From the NCBI GenBank assembly GCA_943788365.1, contig CALSPZ010000001.1, positions 248,001 to 312,000 on the forward strand: a stretch of DNA of 64,000 nt, written 5' to 3'. The notes under the pieces were generated by a model. That model was not told where the DNA came from and searched no databases. It saw nothing but the letters and a program-made list of their open reading frames with translations. Origin of the DNA: CAJQGY01 sp905478015. Its GTDB lineage: Bacteria > Pseudomonadota > Gammaproteobacteria > Magnimaribacterales > D2472. Shown piece by piece: positions 56,300 to 64,000 of the stretch. How positions within the stretch are numbered: the first letter of the stretch is position 1; every line of letters begins with the position of its first letter. A program made the translations under genes and the position numbers.

Positions 56300-56320
56300 A
56301 TAACTAGTTTATCTAGTTAT
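56300..56320. repeat. Perfect 8-bp inverted repeat between rne and rluC
   Basis: ATAACTAG (56300-56307) and CTAGTTAT (56313-56320) separated by TTTAT, in the divergent rne/rluC promoter region. Possible operator; no matching regulator is known. Confidence 0.5.
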
Positions 56321-56334
56321 TTAGACTCTTATCC

Positions 56335-56340
56335 TATAGA
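56335..56340 (+). promoter_or_regulatory. -10 box (TATAGA) of rluC, near-leaderless geometry
   Basis: TATAGA ends five bases before ATG 56346; the second in-frame ATG at 56349 would also fit. No Shine-Dalgarno sequence. Confidence 0.35.
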
Positions 56341-56345
56341 TTTGT

Positions 56346-57218
56346 ATGATGAGTGTCAAAAAATTAGTTATTGATAGGGATAATTCAAATAGAAGATTAG
56401 ATAATTATTTAATGTCAATTCTTTTTGATTTACCAAAATCAAAAATATATAGCATGATTCGAAAAGGTGAGATTAGGATAAATTCCGGAAGAGCTAAACC
56501 AAGTTCAAAAATCTTAGAAGGAGACAATTTAAGATTGCCACCTTATATAAATATTCCAACTAAAGACAATGTGTTTATACCAAACAAACTTAAAGACTTA
56601 ATAAAAAAATCAATTATATACAACGATGATAATTTCATTGCCATTAATAAACCAAATGGTTTGGCTGTCCATGGCGGCACGGATAATAAGTACGGCGTTA
56701 TATCAATAATGAGATCTATTTATAATCAGTCCATAGATTTATGTCATAGAATTGATAAAGAAACATCAGGTTGCTTAGTATTCTCTAAAAATAAGAAGTC
56801 TTCTAAATATTTTTATGAGCAATTAACTGCAAAGAAAGTAAATAAAGTTTATAGGGCTATATTAAAAGGCAGACTCGCTAAAGATATAGAAGTAAATATA
56901 CCGATTGGTGATAATCATCAATCAGCCAAATCTATTTTTAAGATTATTAAAAAAAATCAAGATTCAACTTATGTCGAGGTCAAAATTTTTACAGGCAGAA
57001 CGCATCAAATAAGAGTACATGCAAATGAAATAGGCCATCCTGTAGTTAATGACGCAAAATATGGAGATTGGACCTACAATAAAAGAATATCTAAGAAGGT
57101 AAAAAGAATGGGTCTTCATGCCTATAAACTAAGCTTTACCAATCAGGATTTACAAGAGATTAATTTAACAGCAGATATTGATGATTCCTTTAAAGATTTA
57201 ATAAATGTTTTTAATTAA
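56346..57218 (+). CDS. rluC: 23S rRNA pseudouridine synthase, RluC/RluD family
   Basis: A 290-residue enzyme with an N-terminal S4 domain (about 10-65; DNYLMSILFDLPKSKIYSMI) and a catalytic domain with CHRIDKETSGCLVFSK (catalytic Asp) and GRTHQIRVHANE. The divergent position to rne is the E. coli rluC position, which supports RluC over RluD. It modifies 23S rRNA. An ATG at 56349 is also possible. Confidence 0.92.
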   Translation: MMSVKKLVIDRDNSNRRLDNYLMSILFDLPKSKIYSMIRKGEIRINSGRAKPSSKILEGDNLRLPPYINIPTKDNVFIPNKLKDLIKKSIIYNDDNFIAINKPNGLAVHGGTDNKYGVISIMRSIYNQSIDLCHRIDKETSGCLVFSKNKKSSKYFYEQLTAKKVNKVYRAILKGRLAKDIEVNIPIGDNHQSAKSIFKIIKKNQDSTYVEVKIFTGRTHQIRVHANEIGHPVVNDAKYGDWTYNKRISKKVKRMGLHAYKLSFTNQDLQEINLTADIDDSFKDLINVFN

Positions 57219-57277
57219 AAAAAGATACCAAATGATTGGCAAATTTGATAGGATACGGTTTTTTTAAAGGGTTAATT

Positions 57278-57487
57278 ATGGCAGTTCAAAAAAGTAAGAA
57301 AACTAGATCAAGAATAGGAATGAGAAGATCTCACGATTCATTAAAAAGCTCTACGCTTTCAACTGACCCTGTTTCAGGTGAAAGACATCTTCGTCATCAA
57401 ATGACAAAAGATGGTTTTTATAAAGGTAGACTAATCAAAGATCTTAGAAAACCTGAAAAGGATGAGGCTGAAGAAGAATTAAGCTAG
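57278..57487 (+). CDS. rpmF: 50S ribosomal protein L32
   Basis: A 69-residue protein beginning MAVQKSKKTRSRIGMRRSHD, the standard L32 N-terminus, followed by GERHLRHQMTKDGFYKGRLI. ATG 57278 is preferred to an in-frame start at 57236 because of this conserved start and the AAAGGG ribosome site. No zinc Cys are present, as in the gammaproteobacterial L32. fabD follows after two bases; plsX and fabH, usual between them in E. coli, are missing here. Confidence 0.96.
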   Translation: MAVQKSKKTRSRIGMRRSHDSLKSSTLSTDPVSGERHLRHQMTKDGFYKGRLIKDLRKPEKDEAEEELS

Positions 57488-57489
57488 AT

Positions 57490-58404
57490 ATGGCTAAACA
57501 TATTAGCGTTGTCTTTCCCGGACAAGGCTCTCAATCTCTTGGAATGCTAGATCATTTCTCAAAACATGAATTAGATTCATCTAATTTTAATAAAAATTTT
57601 TTTGATTTCGACTTGCTTGATATTGTTACATCAGATTCCGAAAAATTAAACCAAAGCTTCTATACTCAACCCGCTTTGGTTCTAGCGTCTCATTTATATT
57701 TTAATAGATTGTTAAAGTTATTACCTAATCCCCTGGACTTATTAGCCGGCCACTCTCTTGGAGAATATTCAGCACTTGTTGCTTCAGGATCTCTAGAATT
57801 AAAAACAGCTCTTCAACTTGTATACAAAAGAGGTATGTTTATGTCTGAAGCACCTAGTGGATCAATGATGGCTGTTATGGGCTTGAATCAACCTATAATT
57901 GATAACATCTGTAATGAAATCAGCAATAACTCCAATATGTCTGTAGCTTCTGCAAATATAAATACTCCAAATCAGACTGTTATAGGTGGAGATCATAAAT
58001 CTGTAGATGTTGCTTCCTTAAAACTTAAAGAGGAGGGTGCTAAGAGATGTATAAAGCTTAAAGTATCAACAGCCTCCCATTGTTCTTTAATGAAAGAATC
58101 TTCCATCAAACTAAACAAAGAGTTAGACACTATAGTTATTAAAAAACCTAATATAGATGTTATTCAAAATGTTGATGCTAAAATTATCTCAGATCCTAGT
58201 AAAATTAAAGAGAATCTAACCAATCAGCTCACAAATCCAGTTCAATGGGTGGAGACAATGAAATGCATTAAAAGTCATAATGGTATATTAATTGAATGCG
58301 GACCTGGTAAGGTTTTATCTGGCTTAGCGAAATCTAATGGATTGCAAAATGTTCTCACAATGTCATCAGCAAGTTTCGAAGAAGATTTAAGGAATATGAT
58401 ATGA
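57490..58404 (+). CDS. fabD: Malonyl-CoA:ACP transacylase
   Basis: A 304-residue enzyme loading malonyl groups onto ACP. Motifs: VVFPGQGSQSLGM, the active site GHSLGEYSALVAS with catalytic Ser and later catalytic His in TASHCSLM, and the VQWVETMKCIKSH end. It overlaps fabG by four bases (ATGA). Confidence 0.97.
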   Translation: MAKHISVVFPGQGSQSLGMLDHFSKHELDSSNFNKNFFDFDLLDIVTSDSEKLNQSFYTQPALVLASHLYFNRLLKLLPNPLDLLAGHSLGEYSALVASGSLELKTALQLVYKRGMFMSEAPSGSMMAVMGLNQPIIDNICNEISNNSNMSVASANINTPNQTVIGGDHKSVDVASLKLKEEGAKRCIKLKVSTASHCSLMKESSIKLNKELDTIVIKKPNIDVIQNVDAKIISDPSKIKENLTNQLTNPVQWVETMKCIKSHNGILIECGPGKVLSGLAKSNGLQNVLTMSSASFEEDLRNMI

Positions 58405-59117
58405 AAAATATATTGATAACAGGAGCATCAAGAGGCATTGGTGAATCAATTGCCTATCACTTTGCTGATAAAGGTTTCAATGTTGTTGGTACTGCAAGGT
58501 CGGAATTCAAATTTAAAAAAAATAATTTTAAAGGAACTCTTATCCCTATTAGACTTGATGTAACAGATAGAGATTCAATAAAAGAAGCTTTTAATAACCT
58601 TAAAGAAAGAGATTTATTACCAAATATCTTGGTAAATAATGCCGGAATTACAGCTGACCAATTATTTTTAAGAATGAAAGATGAGGACTGGGACAATGTT
58701 ATCGATATAAATCTAACTGGTACTTTCAACATAACAAAAATGTTTGTAAAACAAATGGTTAAGAGTAGATATGGAAAGATAATAAATATCTCATCAGTCT
58801 CAGGATTAATGGGTAATGCTGGTCAAGTTAATTATTCTTCCTCTAAAGCGGCATTAAGTGGGTTTACAAAATCACTAGCTAAAGAAGTAGGCTCTAGAAA
58901 TATAACTGTTAATTCAATAGCACCAGGTTTTATAGATACAGATATGACTGAATATCTCGATGACAAAGCTAGGCTTGATCTAGAGTCTCAAATTCCATTA
59001 AGGAGAATTGGAAATACGAAAGATATTTCTGAGCTTGTTTTCTTTCTTGCTTCAGATGAAGCTGCATATATAACTGGACAAACCATATCTGTTGACGGCG
59101 GATTATTTATGCATTAA
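58401..59117 (+). CDS. fabG: 3-oxoacyl-ACP reductase
   Basis: A 238-residue SDR enzyme: ITGASRGIGESIAYHF, NNAGITADQLFLRMKDEDW, ISSVSGLMGNAGQVNYSSSK (Ser, Tyr, Lys catalytic set) and the ending ITGQTISVDGGLFMH. It reduces beta-ketoacyl-ACP in fatty acid elongation. Neighbours fabD and acpP confirm the role. A TGCATT/AATGCA hairpin (59110-59125) with no T run follows. Confidence 0.97.
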   Translation: MKNILITGASRGIGESIAYHFADKGFNVVGTARSEFKFKKNNFKGTLIPIRLDVTDRDSIKEAFNNLKERDLLPNILVNNAGITADQLFLRMKDEDWDNVIDINLTGTFNITKMFVKQMVKSRYGKIINISSVSGLMGNAGQVNYSSSKAALSGFTKSLAKEVGSRNITVNSIAPGFIDTDMTEYLDDKARLDLESQIPLRRIGNTKDISELVFFLASDEAAYITGQTISVDGGLFMH

Positions 59118-59143
59118 TAAATGCAACTTAATTTCAAAACATG

Positions 59144-59149
59144 TAAAAT
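59144..59149 (+). promoter_or_regulatory. Possible -10 box (TAAAAT) for acpP with AGGGAGA ribosome site
   Basis: TAAAAT lies 26 bp before ATG 59176, with AGGGAGA at about 59165-59171. acpP is normally very highly expressed, and a separate promoter would fit. Confidence 0.4.
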
Positions 59150-59175
59150 GACATTCTTTTATCAAGGGAGATAAT

Positions 59176-59406
59176 ATGAGTATTGAAGATAGAGTAAAAA
59201 AAATAGTAAGTGACCAGCTTGGCACTTCAATTGACGAAGTTAATAGTGATTCATCTTTTGTTGATGATTTGGGCGCTGATTCACTTGATACTGTTGAACT
59301 TGTAATGGCACTTGAAGAAGAGTTTGATCTAGAAATTGCTGATGAAGATGCCGAGAAAATTTCAACTGTTAATGAAGCCGTAGACTATATAAATTCTAAT
59401 TCCTAA
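59176..59406 (+). CDS. acpP: Acyl carrier protein
   Basis: A 76-residue acidic protein with the phosphopantetheine site Ser36 in LGADSLDTVELVMALEEEF. It carries growing acyl chains for lipid, lipid A and other syntheses. It has a strong ribosome site and its own possible promoter in the 58-bp gap after fabG. Confidence 0.98.
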   Translation: MSIEDRVKKIVSDQLGTSIDEVNSDSSFVDDLGADSLDTVELVMALEEEFDLEIADEDAEKISTVNEAVDYINSNS

Positions 59407-59411
59407 ATCTA

Positions 59412-60638
59412 GTGAAACTACAAAGAAGAGTTGTAGTTACAGGATTGGGGATTGTTTCCCCTATTGGAAATAGTATCAATGATGCCTGGGATGCCTGCAT
59501 AAACGGCGTCTCCGGCATTTCTTTTAACGACACAAATATACCAAATTCTCCAGTAACAATAGGCGGTAGAATTAAAAATTTAGATCTTAAAGAGTATCTC
59601 GATGTTAAAGAAATAAGAAGATTAGATCCATTTATTCAATATTCTTTAATTTCATCTTCTCAAGCTATAAAGGATGCCTCTATTGATTCCTCATTTAATC
59701 TTTCTAGGATAGGAGTTAATTTTGGATCTGGCATTGGCGGAATCTCCAATATCGAAAAAAATTATAAATTATTGAACGAGTATAGTTATAAAAAAATATC
59801 ACCTTTTTTCGTTCCAGGTTCAATCATAAATATGGCTTCAGGCTTTATCTCTATTAAAAATGGTTTCTCAGGCCCTTCAATGAGCACTGTAACAGCATGT
59901 TCTGCAGCAAGTCACTCGATAGGAATGTCAGCTAGATCTATTTCTTATGGCGATGCTGATATCATGATTGCTGGAGGCGGTGAGATGTCTAGCACACCTC
60001 TTGGAATTGGTGGTTTTATTGCTGCTCGAGCTTTGTCTGAATCATCTGACCCACTTACTGCTAGCAAACCTTGGGATAAAAATAGAGACGGTTTTGTTTT
60101 ATCAGATGGGTCAGCATCCCTTGTACTTGAAGAGTATGAGCATGCAAAGAAAAGAAGTGCTCATATTTACGGAGAATTAATAGGCTTCGGCATGAGCTCG
60201 GATGCATTCCATATGACAGCACCACCAGAAAATGGAAAGGGAGCATCATCAGCAATGAATGAAGCGCTTAAAGATGCTGCAATAGATTATTCTGAAATTG
60301 ATTATATAAACGCACATGGCACCTCAACTCCTTTAGGTGACCTTGCTGAATCAAATGCAATTAAAAATATTTTTAAAAATAATATCCCTAGTATTAGTTC
60401 TACAAAATCTATGACAGGTCATACACTTGGAGCAGCCGGCGCAATTGAATCTGTTTTTTCTTTACTAGCACTTAGGGATGGAATTATTCCCCCTACAATT
60501 AATCTTAATAACTTAGATCCAGAATGTAATCTAGATTTCACACCAAACATAGCAAGAGAAAAGAAAATTACAACAGTTATGAATAACTCGTTTGGTTTTG
60601 GTGGAACTAATTCCTCACTAGTATTTAAAAAGGTTTAG
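59412..60638 (+). CDS. fabF: 3-oxoacyl-ACP synthase II
   Basis: A 408-residue condensing enzyme starting at GTG 59412, six bases after acpP. Catalytic Cys163 in STVTACSAASHSIG, His in NAHGTSTPLGD and GHTLGAAGAIES. It elongates acyl-ACP. pabC, usual after fabF in E. coli, is absent; mltG starts within its stop codon. Confidence 0.96.
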   Translation: MKLQRRVVVTGLGIVSPIGNSINDAWDACINGVSGISFNDTNIPNSPVTIGGRIKNLDLKEYLDVKEIRRLDPFIQYSLISSSQAIKDASIDSSFNLSRIGVNFGSGIGGISNIEKNYKLLNEYSYKKISPFFVPGSIINMASGFISIKNGFSGPSMSTVTACSAASHSIGMSARSISYGDADIMIAGGGEMSSTPLGIGGFIAARALSESSDPLTASKPWDKNRDGFVLSDGSASLVLEEYEHAKKRSAHIYGELIGFGMSSDAFHMTAPPENGKGASSAMNEALKDAAIDYSEIDYINAHGTSTPLGDLAESNAIKNIFKNNIPSISSTKSMTGHTLGAAGAIESVFSLLALRDGIIPPTINLNNLDPECNLDFTPNIAREKKITTVMNNSFGFGGTNSSLVFKKV

Positions 60639-61594
60639 TGAATTTAATATATAAAATTTTAGTATTCATTTTTTTAATAATGCCTCTATTATTTGTTGGT
60701 CCTTATTTTTCTTTTCTAAATTATAAAAATGTATCTTTAGAATTATTAGATATATCTGATGGAGAGCCTATTTCAGCTTCTATAAGCAAGATCATTCCAA
60801 TGTCATTTACCAATAAGACTTTATTAAGATTTCATTTACATAAATTGAATATAAAATCTTTTAAAGCCGGCGAATATAATATTAAAGATAAAAGCCTTGC
60901 TGATATTATCAATGATTTGCACCAGGGTAAATATTATCAAAGATCTATAACAATTCTTGATGGCACAAATATATATGAGCTTGAAACGCTTGTTAATAAT
61001 TCAATGCTTAACAATGATTGTTCTTATTTAAATTGTATTGCCAGCAAAGCAAACAAAGAGGGCATGCTGTTACCAGACACTTATTATTATTACAAAGGAT
61101 ATAACTCTTCTAATATTTTTAATGAAAGCTATAAAAGCCTTGTGGATTTTGTAGATTCTATTTGGCCACAAAAACCTGATAATAATTTACTAAACACTAA
61201 ATATGAGGCAATTATTCTTGCTTCAATAATTGAAAAAGAAGCAGGCAATCATGATGAAAAACATCTAATAGCAAGCGTATTTTTATCAAGACTTGCTAAA
61301 AACATGAGACTTCAAGCTGATCCAACAATTATTTATGGCCTATTACCAAATTTTGATGGAGATATTAAAAAGTCTGATATTCTTAACAAAAGAAATATTT
61401 ATAATACATATATGAACAAAGGTCTCCCTCCATCACCAATAGCATTTGCATCAAAGTCATCTATAAGCGCAGCAATTTTAAGCTCTCCTGGTGAATATTT
61501 ATACTTTGTTGCTGACTCAAAGAACTCTCATTATTTTTCAAAAACTTATGATGAGCATAAAAAAGCTATTAAAAGATTAGGGCTCGATAAATGA
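60638..61594 (+). CDS. mltG: Endolytic murein transglycosylase MltG
   Basis: A 318-residue YceG-like protein starting at GTG 60638, overlapping the fabF stop by one base. One N-terminal membrane helix (about 5-23), a LysM-like region, and the catalytic segment ILASIIEKEAGNHDEKHLIA with the conserved Glu, followed by QADPTIIYG. It cuts nascent peptidoglycan strands in the periplasm. Confidence 0.94.
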   Translation: MNLIYKILVFIFLIMPLLFVGPYFSFLNYKNVSLELLDISDGEPISASISKIIPMSFTNKTLLRFHLHKLNIKSFKAGEYNIKDKSLADIINDLHQGKYYQRSITILDGTNIYELETLVNNSMLNNDCSYLNCIASKANKEGMLLPDTYYYYKGYNSSNIFNESYKSLVDFVDSIWPQKPDNNLLNTKYEAIILASIIEKEAGNHDEKHLIASVFLSRLAKNMRLQADPTIIYGLLPNFDGDIKKSDILNKRNIYNTYMNKGLPPSPIAFASKSSISAAILSSPGEYLYFVADSKNSHYFSKTYDEHKKAIKRLGLDK

Positions 61595-62184
61595 TTATAA
61601 GTTTTGAGGGTATAGAAGGCGTTGGTAAATCTACTCAAATTAATCTATTAAAAGATTGGTTTGAGAAAAGAAACCTTAAAACAATTATATTAAGGGAGCC
61701 TGGATCAACTAAAGCAAGTGAAAAAATTCGAGATATCTTATTATCTAATGACATATCTTTAGCAAATGAAACTGAGCTATTATTAATGTTTTCAGCAAGA
61801 GCTCAGCTTATTAATGAAAAAATTGTTAATAGTAACTACGACATCATTCTGTTTGATAGGTATTATGATGCTTCCATTGCATATCAAGGTTATGGTAGAG
61901 GTCTTTCTAAAGATTTCATTTATAATTTAATTGAATTCACTAAGTGCCCCATACCAAAAATAACTTTTCTGTTAGATCTTGATGTTGAGGATGGCTTTAA
62001 AAGAAAATCAAATGATAAAAAAGATAGAATTGAGTTATCTGGCTTAGATTTTTTTAATAAAGTTAGGAATGGATATTTAAATATCGCTTCTAATGACCCA
62101 GACAGAGTTAAGGTTATTAATGCTAATCAATCTCAATCTCTTATTCATAATCAAATTATCTCTTCAGTTGAGCTTTTATTATGA
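61591..62184 (+). CDS. tmk: Thymidylate kinase
   Basis: A 197-residue kinase of the dTMP to dTDP step. P-loop FEGIEGVGKSTQINLL, LREPGSTKASEKIRDIL and the DR-Y motif LFDRYYDASIAYQGYGRGL. It overlaps mltG and holB by four bases each. Confidence 0.96.
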   Translation: MIISFEGIEGVGKSTQINLLKDWFEKRNLKTIILREPGSTKASEKIRDILLSNDISLANETELLLMFSARAQLINEKIVNSNYDIILFDRYYDASIAYQGYGRGLSKDFIYNLIEFTKCPIPKITFLLDLDVEDGFKRKSNDKKDRIELSGLDFFNKVRNGYLNIASNDPDRVKVINANQSQSLIHNQIISSVELLL

Positions 62185-63164
62185 ACTCTTCAAAGTATCC
62201 ATGGATTAATCAAAATTTAATACATTTACCTCTAAGTAGCTTTCCTCATGCATTAATTATAAATGGGCCAGAAGGGGTAGGAAAACGATCACTTGTAAAG
62301 GATCTTTCTAAACATATATTACTTCATGAGTTGAATGAATCTGTTTTAAATGAACATGCAAAATTAATTGATTCAAAAAATCATCCTGATTTTTATGAGC
62401 TAGATAAAGACGTTATAAAAGTTGGTGACATTAGTAGGCGCAAAGATGACAAATGGGATTCTGAAAAAGGTAAGAGAGATGCTATTAGTTTTTTGAATTT
62501 AACTCCTTCAATTTCAAATAATAAAGTTCTGCTTTTGCATAATGTTGATAACATGACATTAGCAGCACAAGATGCCTTGCTTAAATCATTAGAGGAACCA
62601 GCAGCATTCTCTTACATATTAATTACAACTAGCAGGCCTCATTCACTTAAATCTACTATCTATAGTAGGTGCCAGACTATTAATATTAAAAACCCGTCAA
62701 GAGAAGAGGTTGATCATTGGCTTAATGATCAAGGTTTATCTGATTTTAGCTCATTAGATTTTCCTAGCTATTACACCCCTATACAAATTTTAGATGCTAT
62801 CAATACAGATAATGCAAAAATATTTAGAGAATTCATCCAGCTTTTCTCTTTATATCTTGGAGATAAGTTAACTCAAAATGAATTTATAAAAGACTTTGGT
62901 GATTATGATCTCACTATGATTGAAAAACTTAACTTTACAATTGAAGTTTTAAAGATTTTACTTTCTTCAAAGTTATGTAATAGAGAGCTTGGTGGAGTTT
63001 ACTCAGAATTTAATAAGTTTTTGTTTAGCAACTTAAAGATATCAAATATTATTAACGATATTAATGATTTAAAATTTAACTTTTATAAAGTTAAGTCAAT
63101 AAATGAAACACATATTTTTAACTATTTGTTTAGTGATATAAAAACTTCCTTTAGACAGCAGTAG
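62181..63164 (+). CDS. holB: DNA polymerase III delta' subunit
   Basis: A 327-residue clamp-loader subunit with GPEGVGKRSLVKDL (P-loop-like), NHPDFYELD, AQDALLKSLEEPA and the SRC-type YSRCQTINI. The zinc-binding Cys cluster that precedes the HPD motif in E. coli delta' is absent: only one Cys remains, in the SRC-type motif. Position after mltG and tmk confirms identity. It converges with the SDR gene, overlapping by 14 bp. Confidence 0.93.
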   Translation: MNSSKYPWINQNLIHLPLSSFPHALIINGPEGVGKRSLVKDLSKHILLHELNESVLNEHAKLIDSKNHPDFYELDKDVIKVGDISRRKDDKWDSEKGKRDAISFLNLTPSISNNKVLLLHNVDNMTLAAQDALLKSLEEPAAFSYILITTSRPHSLKSTIYSRCQTINIKNPSREEVDHWLNDQGLSDFSSLDFPSYYTPIQILDAINTDNAKIFREFIQLFSLYLGDKLTQNEFIKDFGDYDLTMIEKLNFTIEVLKILLSSKLCNRELGGVYSEFNKFLFSNLKISNIINDINDLKFNFYKVKSINETHIFNYLFSDIKTSFRQQ

Positions 63165-63918
63165 TTCCTCCATCTACAACGATTGTTTGCCCATTAATAT
63201 ATTCACCAGCCTTAGATCCCAATAGAACTGCAACACCAGCGATTTCTTCAGGCGAACCAATTCTTCTCATAGGGGTAGTCTTAAGTACAGTTTTAAGAAT
63301 ATCTGGATTATTCCAAAGATCTTTAGCGAAATCAGTTTTGATTAAACCAGGAGCAATTGAGTTTGCTCTTATATTATTTTTTCCAAATTCCGCTGCAATA
63401 TTTTTTACAATCATCACATCAGCAGCCTTGCTGATATTGTAAGCACCAAGAATAGATGTTCCTCGTAAAGCTGCAATACTAGATATTATAATAATTGCCC
63501 CATCATTTCTTTCTACCATCTCTGGTATTACTAAATTACTGAGTATTTGATTTGATCTAATATTATTATTCATAACCTTATCAAATGCTTCTATGGGCAT
63601 ATCAAGCATTGAACCCATATGGGTATTTGTTGCTGCATTACATATTAAAATATCTATTTGCCCAAGCATCTCTCTTGTTTTTGTGACCAAATAATCTAAT
63701 TGATCTTCATGGCTGATATTGGCTGCAATCGGAAAAGCTAAATGTTTACCAACCTCTTTATTAATTTCATTTGCTGTTTTTTCACAGGCATCAAGATTTC
63801 TGCTTGAAATTATTACCTTAGCGCCTAACTTTGCATAATTTAGCGCAATTGATTTACCAATGCCTTTTGATGATCCTGTGATGAGGGCATTTTTATTATT
63901 TAAATTGAATAAAGACAT
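63151..63918 (-). CDS. Short-chain dehydrogenase/reductase
   Basis: A 255-residue classical SDR: LITGSSKGIGKSIALNYA (NAD(P)-binding), CNAATNTHMG, IIIISSIAALRGTSILGAYNISK (catalytic Ser, Tyr, Lys) and ending INGQTIVVDGGTTAV. The pattern is close to the human DHRS4-like and bacterial FabG-like SDRs, and substrate is not evident. It has a GGGAG ribosome site before ATG 63918. It is convergent with holB. Confidence 0.88.
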   Translation of the reverse strand: MSLFNLNNKNALITGSSKGIGKSIALNYAKLGAKVIISSRNLDACEKTANEINKEVGKHLAFPIAANISHEDQLDYLVTKTREMLGQIDILICNAATNTHMGSMLDMPIEAFDKVMNNNIRSNQILSNLVIPEMVERNDGAIIIISSIAALRGTSILGAYNISKAADVMIVKNIAAEFGKNNIRANSIAPGLIKTDFAKDLWNNPDILKTVLKTTPMRRIGSPEEIAGVAVLLGSKAGEYINGQTIVVDGGTTAV

Positions 63919-64000
63919 TATTTAGTGCTCCCGCATGATTAAATTACAAATATATTATAAGATAAATCATCTTAATTTAGTGTTTGTATTGCAAGGATTA

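Noticed and set aside
57236..57277. Upstream start for rpmF
   Set aside because: L32 starts MAVQKSKK at 57278 with a good ribosome site; the extra residues are not in the family.
59110..59125. TGCATT/AATGCA hairpin after fabG as a terminator
   Set aside because: No T tract follows; at most it marks a processing or attenuation point before acpP.

Overview
This 64 kb window is AT-rich (roughly one third G+C by eye), very densely coding, and carries gammaproteobacterial gene orders: metG next to an Mrp-like gene, rne divergent from rluC, rpmF followed by fab genes, mltG, tmk and holB, and a bimodular QueF. Together with a TonB2-type energy module, two TonB-dependent receptors, a DUF3604/HupE module and pervasive overlaps between genes, this suggests a streamlined marine gammaproteobacterium of SAR86-like type. 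The lineage is inferred, not proven. No insertion sequence, prophage or CRISPR array is visible.

Layout. 1-6.4 kb: the 3' part of a TonB-dependent receptor and its terminator, then a six-gene TonB2-type cluster (DUF3450, TtpC-like, exbB, exbD, tonB, TPR protein). 6.4-9.6 kb: a MacAB/Lol-like ABC export set. 9.6-13.6 kb: envelope glycan or lipid genes (two GT4 glycosyltransferases, an ELM1-like protein, an LpxH-like phosphatase). 13.7-24.3 kb: bolA, an RND/MMPL exporter, an AMACR-type racemase, tatD, a thioesterase, a MoxR/VWA pair, a permease and a YadGH-like ABC transporter. 24.3-28.4 kb: queF, a secreted protein, tRNA-Ser(GGA), and a small accessory block with a MarR-like regulator, a membrane protein, a LexA-controlled 69-residue protein and a structured RNA leading into an EamA transporter/rhodanese pair. 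28.5-35 kb: a second TonB-dependent receptor, tRNA-Arg(TCG), then DUF3604, a PPIase and HupE/UreJ. 35-43 kb: CoA and pantothenate synthesis (coaBC, panB, panC, panD), an RhlE-like helicase, a flavoprotein, YheS, tRNA-Arg(ACG) and a Trm112-like protein. 43-50 kb: cofE, pdxJ, grxD, and on the minus strand metG, a ferredoxin/flavodoxin reductase, rnfB-like and rnt. 49-57 kb: a frameshifted Mrp-like ATPase, mlaA, dusA, nhaB, nudC, rne and rluC. 57-64 kb: rpmF-fabD-fabG-acpP-fabF-mltG-tmk-holB and a convergent SDR.

How the parts fit together. The TonB cluster would energise the two receptors for nutrient uptake at the outer membrane. The Lol/Mac-like exporter, the LPS-type enzymes, MlaA and the fatty-acid cluster serve envelope building. 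Most of the rest is housekeeping cofactor, tRNA and RNA metabolism.

Most novel points. (1) A near-consensus LexA box sits inside a TTGACT-17-TATAAT promoter driving a 69-residue protein that ends in QLELFS, a good match to the beta sliding-clamp binding motif. (2) A structured RNA with a 13-bp closing stem and two 3' hairpins abuts the EamA transporter start codon. (3) Many transcription units have a -10 box exactly placed for leaderless mRNA. (4) RNase E lacks its zinc-link cysteines and HolB lacks its zinc module. (5) A tRNA-Arg(TCG) looks like an anticodon variant of the neighbouring tRNA-Arg(ACG).
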